Part shown: positions 11,428-21,179 of the stretch, piece after piece | Layout of the letters: every line of letters starts with the position of its first letter | Position numbering within the stretch: the stretch's first letter is position 1 | Source: Elysia marginata | Lineage: Eukaryota; Mollusca; Gastropoda; Plakobranchidae | Length of the DNA stretch: 29,117 nucleotides | Assembly: GCA_019649035.1 (NCBI GenBank) | Contig: BMAT01007711.1 | Location: 77,706-106,822 of the forward strand | Reading direction: 5' to 3' | Notes under the pieces: model-generated | What the model saw: the letters and a program-made list of their open reading frames with translations, nothing else | Database searches by the model: none | What the model was told of the DNA's origin: nothing | Position numbers and translations under genes: made by a program

Positions 11428-11550
11428 CGTAGTAGTAGCAACAGCACCAGCAGCAGTAGCAGTAACAGTAGCTGTAGCAGCAGCAGAAGTAGTTGTAGTA
11501 AGAATAGTAGCAGTTGTAGTGGTAGTAGTAATAGTAATAGTAACTATAAT
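11379..11550. repeat. (TAG)n microsatellite with degenerate CAG/TAG continuation
   Basis: About 16 perfect TAG units (11379-11427) are followed by interrupted AGC, AGT and AAC triplets to about 11550. GAT triplets follow to about 11650. The polyserine and polythreonine frames here are by-products. Confidence 0.95.
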
Positions 11551-11654
11551 CATCACAATATAATGAAAATATAGATGATGGTGTTGACGATTAGAGATAG
11601 GTCTGATGATAATAATGACGTTGATGATGAATATGATGATGATGATATGATAAT

Positions 11655-13137
11655 GTTATCCGCATAGAAAAAATTGATTGCCAAAACGTTGTCCTATTTC
11701 AGTGCAGAGTGAAAAGGATTTTTACCTTTTTATTGCTTCAATGTTATTTTCCTTCCTTTCTTATAACTGTTGTAATATTTGCGAGTCATAAACACATTGT
11801 CGACACTTGAGAAAATATCCAAGCATGATAATTGTAGTTAATCTTTGACGTAATGGAAAACTGATTCCTCTATTTATGTTAAGCTGAAGCTTCATAGCTA
11901 TTTCACCACATTAAAGATATTATATCTAATTTGCAGATTAGAACACTCATTAGAGGAAACTTTCAACGAATGACATCTCTGTTTGTCCCATTGATGGATC
12001 TAAACACTAAAATTGTTAACTCCATTCTCGTTTTACGTCACTAAGCTAGTGTTGACATACAGATCCCCGCTAAGATTGCTGTTAGAATGCAAAAGAGAGA
12101 CATTCATCTAAGTTCTTGATTCAGTTTCGACACACTACCACTCGTATCTTCCCCCGTTCTTCCATTCCCCCTTTGCTGTCACAACTGTTAATACATCAAC
12201 ACCAACGCCACCAAGCGTTAAAAAAAGTTTGTATTCATAATGGACCTTTTCCTGTGTGTTCAACCTGGGCTCTAAGATAAGATAAGATAAACTTTATTGT
12301 TCAATATTGGCACATTGTTATGGTTTAAAGATGCAAGCACACTAATTAGTAGATTAGCAAACACCTACTCAAAAGAAGTAGATACGCTATGTCGTATCCG
12401 ACTAAATTATGTGCTAATAACTGTTTAGTTGATTGACGTAACTAAAACAGGAATTCTTACTCAATACAAAACTGTAGATTATTTACACCAATGTCGTACT
12501 TATAGAAGGCTCACCTTTGGTGATATCAATTAGGTATTGGATAAGAGCAATGACAACATTAAAGTAGTAGGCCTATAAGTAAGTATTTATATCAATGTTT
12601 GCAGATCGCATAAGACCTCTTTGACAAGATATTCGCCCGGATTTTTCATCATTGTCTGTGTATATGTGACTAACAATTTCCAGAGATCTTTCTTAGGGAA
12701 CTTACAGTTTGGGCTTCCAAGTTGATGAGTACACAGTTTTCTTTCTAATTAAAGGCTTTACTTTAGAAGATCGATAACTAAGCCGCCAATTCTGAACTTT
12801 TCCTGCACTTTTTGTTATTGTCGATAAAGGTGCAGTGCTCGCCCTTTTATACATTTTTCTAGGGTTAACCAACTTCTGAGGTTTTCTTTTGGCTGACGGG
12901 CGTGCTGATGGGAAGTTTAATAATACTAATTAATAATACTTGTAAATTGACAAGTGATTTTACGGTTACGCCAAACATTTCTGTTTGCTCAAACGATGAC
13001 TCTATTTAACTGTGTTGATTAATAATAAAATTGTCAAGGCAAAGGAGCTGTATCATTAGGTGGGCGAAACTTGCGGATTTAAAGGTGAGCAAGTAAGAGC
13101 GAAGGCACAGGCCATACGAGACGGAGTAGTCAGACTT
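11655..13137. other. AT-rich DNA, nothing recognised except a retroposon tail at 12274
   Basis: No coding signature was found on either strand. The region upstream of the tail (12301-12900) might be the decayed body of that element, but it shows no recognisable protein. Confidence 0.45.
12274..12300 (-). mobile_element. 3' tail of a non-LTR retroposon, (TTATC)n type
   Basis: On the minus strand this reads ACAATAAAG followed by TTTATC and TTATC repeats: a polyadenylation signal and then a short tandem tail, the typical end of a non-LTR element or SINE that uses a microsatellite tail. About 21 bases are shared with 27469-27490, showing a repeated family. The body would extend to higher coordinates (12301 and beyond), but I cannot recognise any reverse transcriptase there. 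Confidence 0.5.
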
Positions 13138-13557
13138 AAGGTGGGCTCACAAAGTAAATTTTAGAAAAGAAAATCAGAAGAATATTTCCGGTTGTAATAG
13201 GAACGAGCATTTCTATTCTGATTTCGGGCATTTTCATGGAGCTCTTACATGATGTCGAAACAGAAACCAAATGAAGTTTAGGTTATGCCTAGATCTGAAA
13301 TCTATTATTTAATCTAGCGCTAAACCTTTTGCGTCAACTACATCTAGGTTTATATCTCGATTGCAAGATTTCCGCAAGGCTGGCTTTACGTTCAAAACAA
13401 TATGCTTACCATTATTTTTTCAGTTGATTGGAATTTTCTTTTTATGTGTGGATGTCAGAAGCGAAACCGAGTCCGATTCATTGATGAAAGAAACCGCCAT
13501 TTTGTTGGAAAAATTTGAAGTTCGATCTATCCCAAAATGCATTGCGCGTTACGATTA
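13138..13557 (-). repeat. Dispersed repeat, copy 1
   Basis: Read on the minus strand, this aligns with 16259-16532 on the plus strand. Shared blocks include TCGAACTT, CAAAATGNCGGTTTCTTTCA, GACATCCACACATAAAAA, a GGNAATAT..CTCTGATTTT-like stretch and an end near GNGAGCCCACC / GTAAATGCACC. Copy 1 has about 140 extra bases (roughly 13208-13350). The open frame across 13361-13570 lies in it but is not conserved as protein in the other copy. It is probably a non-autonomous transposon; the family is unknown. Confidence 0.7.
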
Positions 13558-13607
13558 TACAAAAAATTAGGAAGGCGTTCACAGAAAACTTAAAGACAGA
13601 ATATTTG

Positions 13608-13798
13608 AGACAGAGAGAGAAAGAAAATGAGAGATAGATAGATAGAGAGAGATAGATAGAGAGAAAAAAGCAAGAGAGAGAGAAAGAGAAAAAGAGAGAG
13701 AAAAGAGAGAGAAAGAGAGAGATAAATAGAGAGAGAAAAAGAGAGAGAAAGAGAGAGAGAAATAGAGAGAGAGACAGAAAGAGAGAGAAAGAGAGAGA
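13608..13798. repeat. GA-rich simple repeat (GAGA with GATA and GAAA)
   Basis: This is imperfect GAGA/GATAGA/GAAAGA for about 190 bases. The serine-leucine frame on the minus strand (13590-13877) is an artefact of it. Confidence 0.95.
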
Positions 13799-14123
13799 TG
13801 TGGACTATGATAAACATAAGGATAAAACGTTTACATGGAGACAAAAAATAAAGAGAAGGCGTTAAGAGAAATGTCAAAAACTCTTAAAGAGAATATAAGA
13901 AGAGCAGAAGATAAGCCTGCGGAAATCAGACAAACTAGATGTAGATAATACAACATTATTGGGAAAAAGCAACAAGCGAACTTTTTAATTGGAGGTTTGC
14001 CTGTTCGTAGATTCTTTATTCAAACCAATTCCGTTATCTTTGCTTAAACCCCAGAAATTCGCGGGCATTTCACTAGTATTTCTAAATACTAGCTTTTTCT
14101 TTTTTTGCTCTCCCTCTTTTTAG

Positions 14124-14287
14124 GTCTAATTAATATAACTATATGGCCGACTAAAACAATGAGTTTTTAACTGGGGCGAAGTTATTGTGAGAAGCTCTCT
14201 AAACAAATAAACCCAAAATGTTACGCCAAGAAATGAAAGATGAAACAAAAGAAGTAAAAGAAGAACCTGATGGAATCTACCCCATGT
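14124..14287 (+). CDS. Candidate exon with start codon, product unknown
   Basis: A long pyrimidine tract (14093-14121, almost all C and T) ends in TTTTTAG and would define an acceptor; a consensus donor, ATGT|gtaagt, follows at 14288. Between them an ATG at 14218 opens 23 codons, MLRQEMKDETKEVKEEPDG then IYPM, ending in phase 1. If unspliced, the frame runs on to 14343 through C-x-C-G-P-Y. The acidic, lysine-rich reading with K-E-E-P resembles linkers in regulatory proteins, but I do not recognise it. Stops precede the ATG, so this would be a first coding exon with an upstream non-coding exon. No partner exon was found. Confidence 0.3.
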
Positions 14288-14473
14288 GTAAGTGTGGCCC
14301 ATATGTAATAACCCCTGACCTGAGATATATGAAAAATGTGTGAGCTCGTTGTTGTGATTTGCGTTGTTTTAGTTTACCCTTATCAAGTTTTTTTTTTAAA
14401 ACTTTTACTGAAGAGGTTATAACTTCCTTTCAAACTGCGTAATTGCTTAAACCTAATAAACTATGATTAGATT

Positions 14474-14669
14474 GTAGTCCGCTGTGACCAACATAGTGTC
14501 TGGTCGGCACGGTGTCAGGATAATGTGACTGGGTGTTGTGTATGCAAGCGCTCCTTACATCACAGTGTGGCAGCACACTTTCAATTGTCCCAAGCGCCGT
14601 ATCTGATATAACCTTGTAGTTGAAAAGAGACGTTAAAATTCAAAACAACCAACCAACCAACGAACAACA
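14474..14669 (+). mobile_element. SINE-like or retroposon 3' block with CCAA-type tail
   Basis: A GC-richer stretch begins near GTCCGCTGTGACC, runs through GTCTGGTCGGCACGGTGTC, and ends GTAGTTGAAAAGAGACGTTA followed by AAAACAACCAACCAACC. The ending 'AGTTGAAAAG..CGTTAAA' with a CAAA/CCAA tail recalls a repeat I associate with gastropod genomes, a recollection not checked here. No tRNA-like head or clear target duplication was seen, so it may be a 5'-cut copy. Confidence 0.45.
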
Positions 14670-15609
14670 TAGTATTTTTTGGGAAACATATAAAACAAAG
14701 AAACAAATTTATATAAAGAGTGCTTTTGGACTATTTAACAGCTCAGGTATCCCTATATTTAAGTGTCACTTATGAGGAATGCACCTTACATTGTACGGAA
14801 TGGATGGGTAGCTTCGTTTCCGTAATACCTTACATTATGCAGTGTTAGACATGCCTAAGTGAAAAAGTAACGTTAATGAAAGTAAACGTCAGTCATGTTT
14901 TCAAATAAAATCACACAGGAAGGTCAATAATAGAGAGGTTTCGTTTCGCTCTCTAGCTTCTGAAAATGTATACTTCTTAAACTCTTTTAAGTTGTCATTT
15001 AAAGCCCCTTCGGCTCTTTTACTATTGTAGCTGGAAACCAGCCATTTTTAATATTCAATTTTTTGGCCAGTCTTTTGGCCACTCTATGGTTCGTCTACGC
15101 ACTGACGAAACGTTCCGTTTTCCTATCTATTTTTTTTCTTTTATATCTGTTTATCTCTCTCTGCCCATCTGCCAAATGTCCCCTCATTTCCCCCGCGCTC
15201 TCCACATTTATAGACAATTATAATCTTCTATCCCTGTCCTACACTATCTGATTCTACCTTTCACACGAACCACTCTCTCAAAAGCAGATTCTCTATTTAT
15301 AGCACCACCACTAACGTACTTTTAGGAAATTTAGAAGATTCTCTATCAACTAAAAAATGAAAACCAATTTTGCACCAACTATAACTGAAGGATCCTTTTT
15401 ATTCATTACAACAGAAGAAGAGTACAGATCAAAACTAATCCTTTCGGAACCATAAAACTCCATTAACAAAAGAAAGTAATTTCATCTCAACTTAAGTCTT
15501 CGAATTTTCCCATGGAGTGAAAATTACCATTAATTAGATAAAATGAAAGACAAACAAATTATAAACAACTTGTGTTTCTTAAAACGGAAAAAAGGATCTC
15601 AAAAGGGCA

Positions 15610-16113
15610 AAGACTGCTCTTAATGTGAGATACTAAGTAGTCTTCTGTAGCACCTCATTTCCATGTCTCTGATTCTCCTTTCATTTCAGTGCCAGTGTTC
15701 AGTGTCCACGACTCACAGGCATAGAGAAAAATTGATATGACCTAGGAACGTAGCAGTCTGATAAAAGAGCTAACAGCAATGTTCTTATTGTTCCAGATAG
15801 GTTTAAGTTTGGTCAGAGCAGCTGTAGTCTGGGCTATTCTGGACAATATTTCAACCTTTGATCCTTCGTCGGAGATAATTGAGCCTAGATATTTGAATTT
15901 TGGAACACTTTCAAGTATTTGACCGTTGACCTTTATTTCTTTTTTCGATGACTCTTTGCTGTTGGTCATAATCTTGATTTTCTCAGAACTAACCTCCATG
16001 GCAAAAATGGATGAGGCTTTGTCTAGTTTTTTCACTAAGCTAGCCAGTTCTCATTCATTTTCAGCTAGTCCATCTATGTCGTCGGCAAACCGTGCTAAGA
16101 AAAAAAGAAGAGT
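15610..16113 (-). mobile_element. 5'-truncated LINE reverse transcriptase fragment, broken
   Basis: Reading down the minus strand from about 16113, the frame shows ARFADDIDGLAENE, the catalytic F-A-D-D box of a non-LTR reverse transcriptase. It continues through KKLDKASSIFAMEVSSEKIK, FKYLGSIISDEGSK, LSRIAQTTAALTKLKPIWNN and VISIFLYACESWTL, then in another frame RRIRDMEMRCYRRLLSIS. These blocks are the palm end and thumb of endonuclease-reverse transcriptases very common in mollusc and cnidarian genomes; I lean to an RTE-like clade without certainty. It has an in-frame TGA after the F-A-D-D block, a TAG at 15742-15744, a frameshift near 15680 and another stop near 15620. The endonuclease and the N-terminal half of the reverse transcriptase are absent. 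This is the usual dead-on-arrival copy, decayed since. Confidence 0.88.
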
Positions 16114-16227
16114 TCAGTTTATTGTGAAAAAGTGTTTTACAAAATTGCGCTCATGTTCAGCAAAATCCAAAATATTTTTGGGTAGATTTCCGATCCACCA
16201 GTAAACTGCAAATCGAAAGATTTCTAA

Positions 16228-16256
16228 TTTTTTTTTTTTGGGGGGGGGAGGGGGGG
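16228..16256. repeat. T-run joined to a G-run
   Basis: Twelve T are followed by nine G, AG and further G. It sits at the left edge of the dispersed repeat copy 2 and is a likely site of sequencing error. Confidence 0.9.
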
Positions 16257-16258
16257 AG

Positions 16259-16532
16259 AATCAAAACGTGCATGCATTAGGCAATCATCTCGAACTTAAA
16301 ATTTCTGATACAAAATGACGGTTTCTTTCACTGATGGATTGGGCTTGACTTTGTTATCGACATCCACACATAAAAAAAAATGCCAAACAACTTAAAAAAA
16401 AAAATAGAGGTGAGCATCTTGTAAAACCTCCACAAAAACGGAGAAATCCACTAAAAAACTTGCGTTCTGATTCCACCGGGAAAAATATGCCTCTGATTTT
16501 GCGTTCTGAAATCTACCGTGTAAATGCACCTT
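16259..16532 (+). repeat. Dispersed repeat, copy 2, opposite orientation
   Basis: This is the partner of 13138-13557. It has CAGAACGCAA-like motifs near its right end (around 16450-16510). GGTAGATTTC at about 16185 is the inverse of GAAATCTACC near 16507, so the element may really begin near 16180 with short degraded inverted ends, just beside the truncated LINE. Confidence 0.65.
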
Positions 16533-16870
16533 GATGTTTATATATGGAACGGCTGAATCCTATTGCTCTTTGTACACCGTCAGAGATCATCAGGACACCA
16601 GTTTTAAAAGTTAACGGAAAAAAGACGTCAAGAAATCGTCCGACTAGCTGCCTCATCCTAATATACATAGCTAGATACTGTGGGATCTAGATTTCGTAGA
16701 TAATGTTAAAAAGCGCAGAACTTTTTAAACTGAAGAAATTGGTAAACTAAAATCTTAAGTCTGTGAAAGATATGGAACGACAGAAGAGGATGATAAAGTA
16801 GATTAGTCAGGCTGTTAACATGGTAGTCTAACTCAATATACTTTGATGTCCCTGTGAAGGCAGTGAATTA

Positions 16871-17105
16871 ATGGACAAACAATTCAATTCAGACTTCATA
16901 GTGTCAAGAAAGTGTGTAGAATAATTGCTGAGTACGAATTTCGATATTAGTCAAAGACAAAAGCACAGGAATAATGTTATCGGGATAGCAAATCTTTTGG
17001 TGAAATCTAAACAAGCGTATTCACTCTTTAAAGTCAGTTTTCCTTTAATAATTTTTGTAACTAATAAATTTATTCACTAACATCCTTTGTATAACGGGAA
17101 GGGAT
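16871..17105. repeat. Tandem duplication, copy 1, first half
   Basis: This matches 18683-18935 along its whole length, with shared landmarks GGACAAACAATT / GGGCAAACAATT, TGTGTAGAATAATT, GTCAAAGACAAAA, AAACAAGCGTATT and ATAACGGGAA. It is non-coding and diverged, with many small indels, so the duplication is old. Confidence 0.8.
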
Positions 17106-18380
17106 AATTTCGGGAGTTATTATGTTTGTATACAAACATTTATCTACTGGTCTTTAATTTCGGATCAAAGGTCTCGTTAACGCGGAGTACGGAATACTGC
17201 CAAAAAGACATCTTTTAACATAATATTTTTGAAATTTTGGAAAACTTACGTTGTGCTTTTAGGATTGAAGCATACTCTATAAGTTGTATGTTTTTCTCGT
17301 TTTTATAGCATTCAAATCATTAAACTGTGGTTAAAGCGTGTCTTAAAAATTATAGGAAGTAAGATTATGAATGATACATGAAGTAAAATAATGCCCTTTT
17401 TTTTCAGCCACTCGCTCATAAAATTGCATGGAATAATTTCGATAGAGAAAACTATATTTTGTTTACATCAACTTAATGGTTGATGAATAAATGTCATTCC
17501 TAAATTTGCAGAGAGGCGCCTATGTTGTCTTAATACATCTCCAGCCTCTGATTAAAATAGTCTGAGTCCATTTTGGTAAAGATATATCTCAAGGCACTGA
17601 AAGTAGCCAGTTAATCTAAATTTATTTCTGGTTCTGTTGTTCCGGTTTTTGTATTAGCAAGCCATCTGTAGAGACATCTGTATTATTTTAATACGATGCT
17701 TTAAATGGAGTTTGTGTTAGATTTAATTTCAATAAACAATAAAAGGTTTCCAATGAGGTTTTTAAGGAGCGTAAGGAATAATCTGTCTTGTGACTATGAG
17801 ACTTTAGTCGGATATTGGAAAGAATAATTCAGCTAAAAGGTTTTCTAAAAAGTGACAAAGTTCCTCTTTTGTCGTTTAAAAAATAAATAGAAGTTCTTTT
17901 TTTTTCACAGAATTTTATTGATTTCATGGAACTTTTGCGACTCCATAGTTTAAAGAACGTGCGCCTCGTAAACTAAATGTAGGTTTCACTTTTCAGCATC
18001 CCACTATTACGTATTAGTACTGTTTGGCATCTCATTTAAGAATGTATAATATGTAAGAAGACATTTTCAGACATACTGTAAAGACTTAGATTCAAAAGAT
18101 TGTTTCTCCAGACTTCATACTTATGTGAAACTCATCAATGAGAGCTTTGCAAATTCGATGATCATATTGATATTCCTTGTCTTAGGCGTCAAAATACTCA
18201 TCTACATTCGAACATTCGAAACCATAAGGCCGGCCTTACTTCAATGAGAATCAAGACCACCTATTTCTGAATGACGTCTAGAAAAACGAAACATTCATCA
18301 AGACCAGAAAGTATGGTTTTCTCTTAAAGTCTAATGAGGGTGTAAACTCTCCACTGCGTAGCCGGAGCATAAATTATGAT
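17106..18380. other. 1,275-bp segment present only between the halves of copy 1
   Basis: This is AT-rich DNA without a recognisable gene. It is either an insertion into copy 1 or a part of the original unit lost from copy 2. I see no convincing inverted ends, no poly-A tail and no target duplication, although both edges carry an ATAATT-like motif in opposite orientation (near 17104 and 18376). Confidence 0.5.
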
Positions 18381-18640
18381 TGCCTTGGTGATGGAAAGTG
18401 AAATTGCTTCGCTTTTCAAAGGCTTTCAGTTTTGTCCCTTGATATTTTACAAAGGAATGTAAAACAATTAATAAAAAAACTGATTTTAATATTTCCTACC
18501 TCAGAAACTAAAACTAAACTCACTCAGAACACAAGAAAAGACATCAAATCCCAGTAAGTCGTTAAAATTACACCGCTGTAACAATGCCATTTTTTTTTCT
18601 AAAAATGTATAACGGACCTTTTAGAGGCAAATAATTGCCC
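18381..18640. repeat. Tandem duplication, copy 1, second half
   Basis: This matches 18943-19196: TGCCTTGGTGA, TTGCTTCGCTTTTC, GGGCTTTCAGTTTT (AGGC here), TACCTCAGA, AAGTCGTT and a GAGGCAAA/GAGGGGCAAA end. In copy 2 the two halves are adjacent; here they are 1,275 bases apart. Confidence 0.8.
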
Positions 18641-18682
18641 CACTTAAAAATTTCTATTTTTTATTTTCAGCAATAATAATTT

Positions 18683-19196
18683 AGGGCAAACAATTTAGAC
18701 TCCATAATCTCTTAAAACTTGTGTAGAATAATTACATACTACGAATTTCTATAGAAGTCAAAGACAAAAAACACAGGGGTATTTGATTTTGAAAATAACT
18801 CAATCGGGATGGTATTATCTATCAGTCAAATATAAACAAGCGTATTTACTTTTTAAAATTAGATTTTAAAACTCTTGTAAATTAAAGAATACAATAATTA
18901 ACACCACGCCGTTTTTTACAAATAACGGGAAAGGATCACCGTTGCCTTGGTGACTGATTTGAAGCAAACTTGCTTCGCTTTTCGAGGGCTTTCAGTTTTT
19001 CCTTTGTTATTTCACAGACAATAGTGAAACACTTCTTTCAAAACTAACTTTTCATTTTTTACCTCAGAGATAAAACACATTAAAAAAATAAAGGACCTTA
19101 AATTCCAACAAGTCGTTGAAATAACACCATAATATGTAATATTTTTTTATTCTTTCTAAATACGAATACCACACCGTTCAGAGAGGGGCAAAGAAC
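18683..19196. repeat. Tandem duplication, copy 2, uninterrupted
   Basis: About 514 bases contain both halves in the order found in copy 1, with only a few bases between them at 18936-18942. It starts some 40 bases after copy 1 ends, so the arrangement is a head-to-tail duplication. Confidence 0.8.
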
Positions 19197-19583
19197 CTCA
19201 AAGTTTCTTGTCTTTTTGGCTTATTTTTTATGTTGAATCGAAATTCTTGTCGCCAAGGAAATCATTGTGTGAGCTAGGAGATGTTACCGGTCAGACCCCA
19301 ACATCTTGCCGCGGAAACGTGTCTCAAAAGTATCTGTTATTACTGGTTTTAAGACTTGACCCAGATCTTAGAGAAAGAACCCACGTTAATGCCACGGAAA
19401 TCAATTTTGAGGGTGAAAGTTGGCGAAAGATGATATGACAAAATGAAGCTGTAAAGATAAAAAAGAACAGAGACATGAAGAAAGAGAAACTTTTTCAATA
19501 GTTAGGAGGAATACAAGTAAATGAGCGAGAATGAAAAAAAAACAGACAGAGAGACATGAACTGGGTTGTGGAGGAATAGATCA

Positions 19584-19720
19584 ACGAGAGAGAGTAAGAG
19601 ACAGTGAGAGAGAGGGAGGGAGAAGAAAGGGACAGAGAGAGAGAGACAGACAGACAGACAGAGAAAAAGAGATAGAGACAGAAAGATAGATAAATAAATA
19701 GAGAGAGATAGAGAGAGAGT

Positions 19721-19782
<62 letters not shown>
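19584..19782. repeat. GA-rich repeat ending in pure (GA)n
   Basis: Mixed GAGA, GACA and GATA sequence becomes an uninterrupted GA tract from about 19734 to 19781. Three overlapping serine-leucine frames on the minus strand derive from it. Confidence 0.95.
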
Positions 19783-19785
<3 letters not shown>

Positions 19786-19789
19786 TTAG

Positions 19790-21110
19790 AAAAATAAAAC
19801 ACATTAGGGACTTCTGTTGTTTCCCACCGGCTTGAAGGCAATATTTCCACAATAAATTTCGCACAACCAACTATTTAAAAACTACCTGAAAAAAGATTTT
19901 TACCCAATACCTTTTTGTGAACCATCTTCAGCTGTAGAAATACTTATTTAATGTTTCAACTGACCACTTTCCATCCGTATACAAGAGGCAATTAGTTTGC
20001 AACAAGCAGAGTGACATTTTAGTGGCCAGTCTATCCTGACAAGATTTCATCACAAATGAATACGAGCATCAACTGATTTATCTGCTGACTCCCGTTTGAT
20101 CAATGTTTTAATAATACAGTATTGTAAGACAGAGTTTAATTGATGCACTTTGATTTTTATTATGTACTTAGGTTTTTCTGCGCTACAAAGCGCAAGAAAA
20201 ATTTTTCTGAAACACCCCTAAAACAAGGTTTCGATTGTTATGGCCGCTCTTACTTCACACGTGTCTTTGCAAGAAGTTGGGACACATTGCCCGGTTTGTC
20301 TTACTGAGTATCTTAGTAGCTTGAAAAGTGAAAGCATTGTGCAACCATCATCGCATTTACTATTTTCCCAATTCAAATTTTAAATGCATGATCAGTACAG
20401 AATCAATCATTGAAAATAAGGCTCCAAATCTTAAATCTATACTATTGGAGGCTGATATAGCTCATCATAGATCCAGGTTTGCTGTTTTGATGACTAATGT
20501 AGTGGATTAATACAAGTTACGATGTATCAATGATGTTGCATAACACTAGTCTTTTGCTTCGCAACAAAAGCAAAATAATTTTAACTAGATGTACCGTTTC
20601 AATTAGCGTTACGCGTATCTAGCACTGAGAGACATGGTGTTTAAAACTCACGCAAATGCAAAAGTTGGTTAAAAAGAAAGCCTTTACGACAAAATATGGA
20701 GTTTGAAAATATCAACCCCACAGTTCAAAAGACACAAATCATTTGTACATGTAATTTTGTTCTTGTACCTTTGCTGAAACAATGTCTAAAGAATTAAACG
20801 ATGAGCATAAAACCAGGAAAAAATGAAGTCATTTCACAAAGGTAAACATTGATTGTTTATAACAGTGAATAGTGTTTTGCTAGAGAAATTCACGTAGGAT
20901 GTTTCTACGAAAGTTCTATACCCTTTAAAAAGCTCCTTTTCAACGTCTACTGTGTCAAATAATGACAAATATCATTAATAGAACTTCTTACTCGTCTGGG
21001 ATATAAAAAGGATATTTGAGGCCTTTGCTCCAAAAACATTTTTAACAATAATTCTACTTAATTGGTTCATTTTTCTCCAGCTGTGGGCACAATTTTTGTG
21101 GTTGGGGCCA
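19790..21110. other. AT-rich DNA with one short doubtful open frame
   Basis: Apart from 20240-20383 and a small inverted repeat at about 20174-20202 (TTTTTCTGCGC / GCGCAAGAAAAA), nothing is recognised. Confidence 0.45.
20240..20383 (+). CDS. Short open frame with a C-x-x-C motif, doubtful
   Basis: A 47-residue frame starts in a good context (gttATGG) and reads MAALTSHVSLQEVGTHCPVC then LTEYLSSLK. H-C-P-V-C-L-T-E resembles the opening of a RING or similar zinc finger, but no later cysteine or histidine pairs follow. A second open frame in another phase overlaps it (20328-20510). This may be a first exon or a relic; chance is also possible. Confidence 0.2.
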   Translation: MAALTSHVSLQEVGTHCPVCLTEYLSSLKSESIVQPSSHLLFSQFKF

Positions 21111-21120
21111 CTTAAGTGAG

Positions 21121-21132
21121 CACACACACCAT

Positions 21133-21174
<42 letters not shown>
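21121..21174. repeat. (CA)n(TA)n compound microsatellite
   Basis: CACACA with one interruption runs directly into about a dozen TA units. Confidence 0.95.
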
Positions 21175-21178
<4 letters not shown>

Positions 21179-21179
21179 G

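Noticed and set aside
11155-11574. Polyserine (plus) and polythreonine (minus) frames
   Set aside because: They come from the TAG microsatellite and its degenerate triplets.
13361-13570. Plus-strand open frame that might be an exon
   Set aside because: It lies in the dispersed repeat. The other copy differs at all codon positions alike, so there is no sign of protein conservation.
13590-13877. Minus-strand serine-leucine open frame
   Set aside because: It is a low-complexity product of the GA-rich repeat.
15926-16204. Plus-strand open frame over the LINE
   Set aside because: It is the reverse of the reverse transcriptase reading, which has the real motifs on the minus strand.
19495-19870. 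Three overlapping minus-strand serine-leucine open frames
   Set aside because: They are translations of the GA microsatellite in different phases.
20174-20202. Hairpin TTTTTCTGCGC / GCGCAAGAAAAA as a histone-type 3' stem-loop
   Set aside because: The stem and loop do not match the histone consensus and no histone gene is near.
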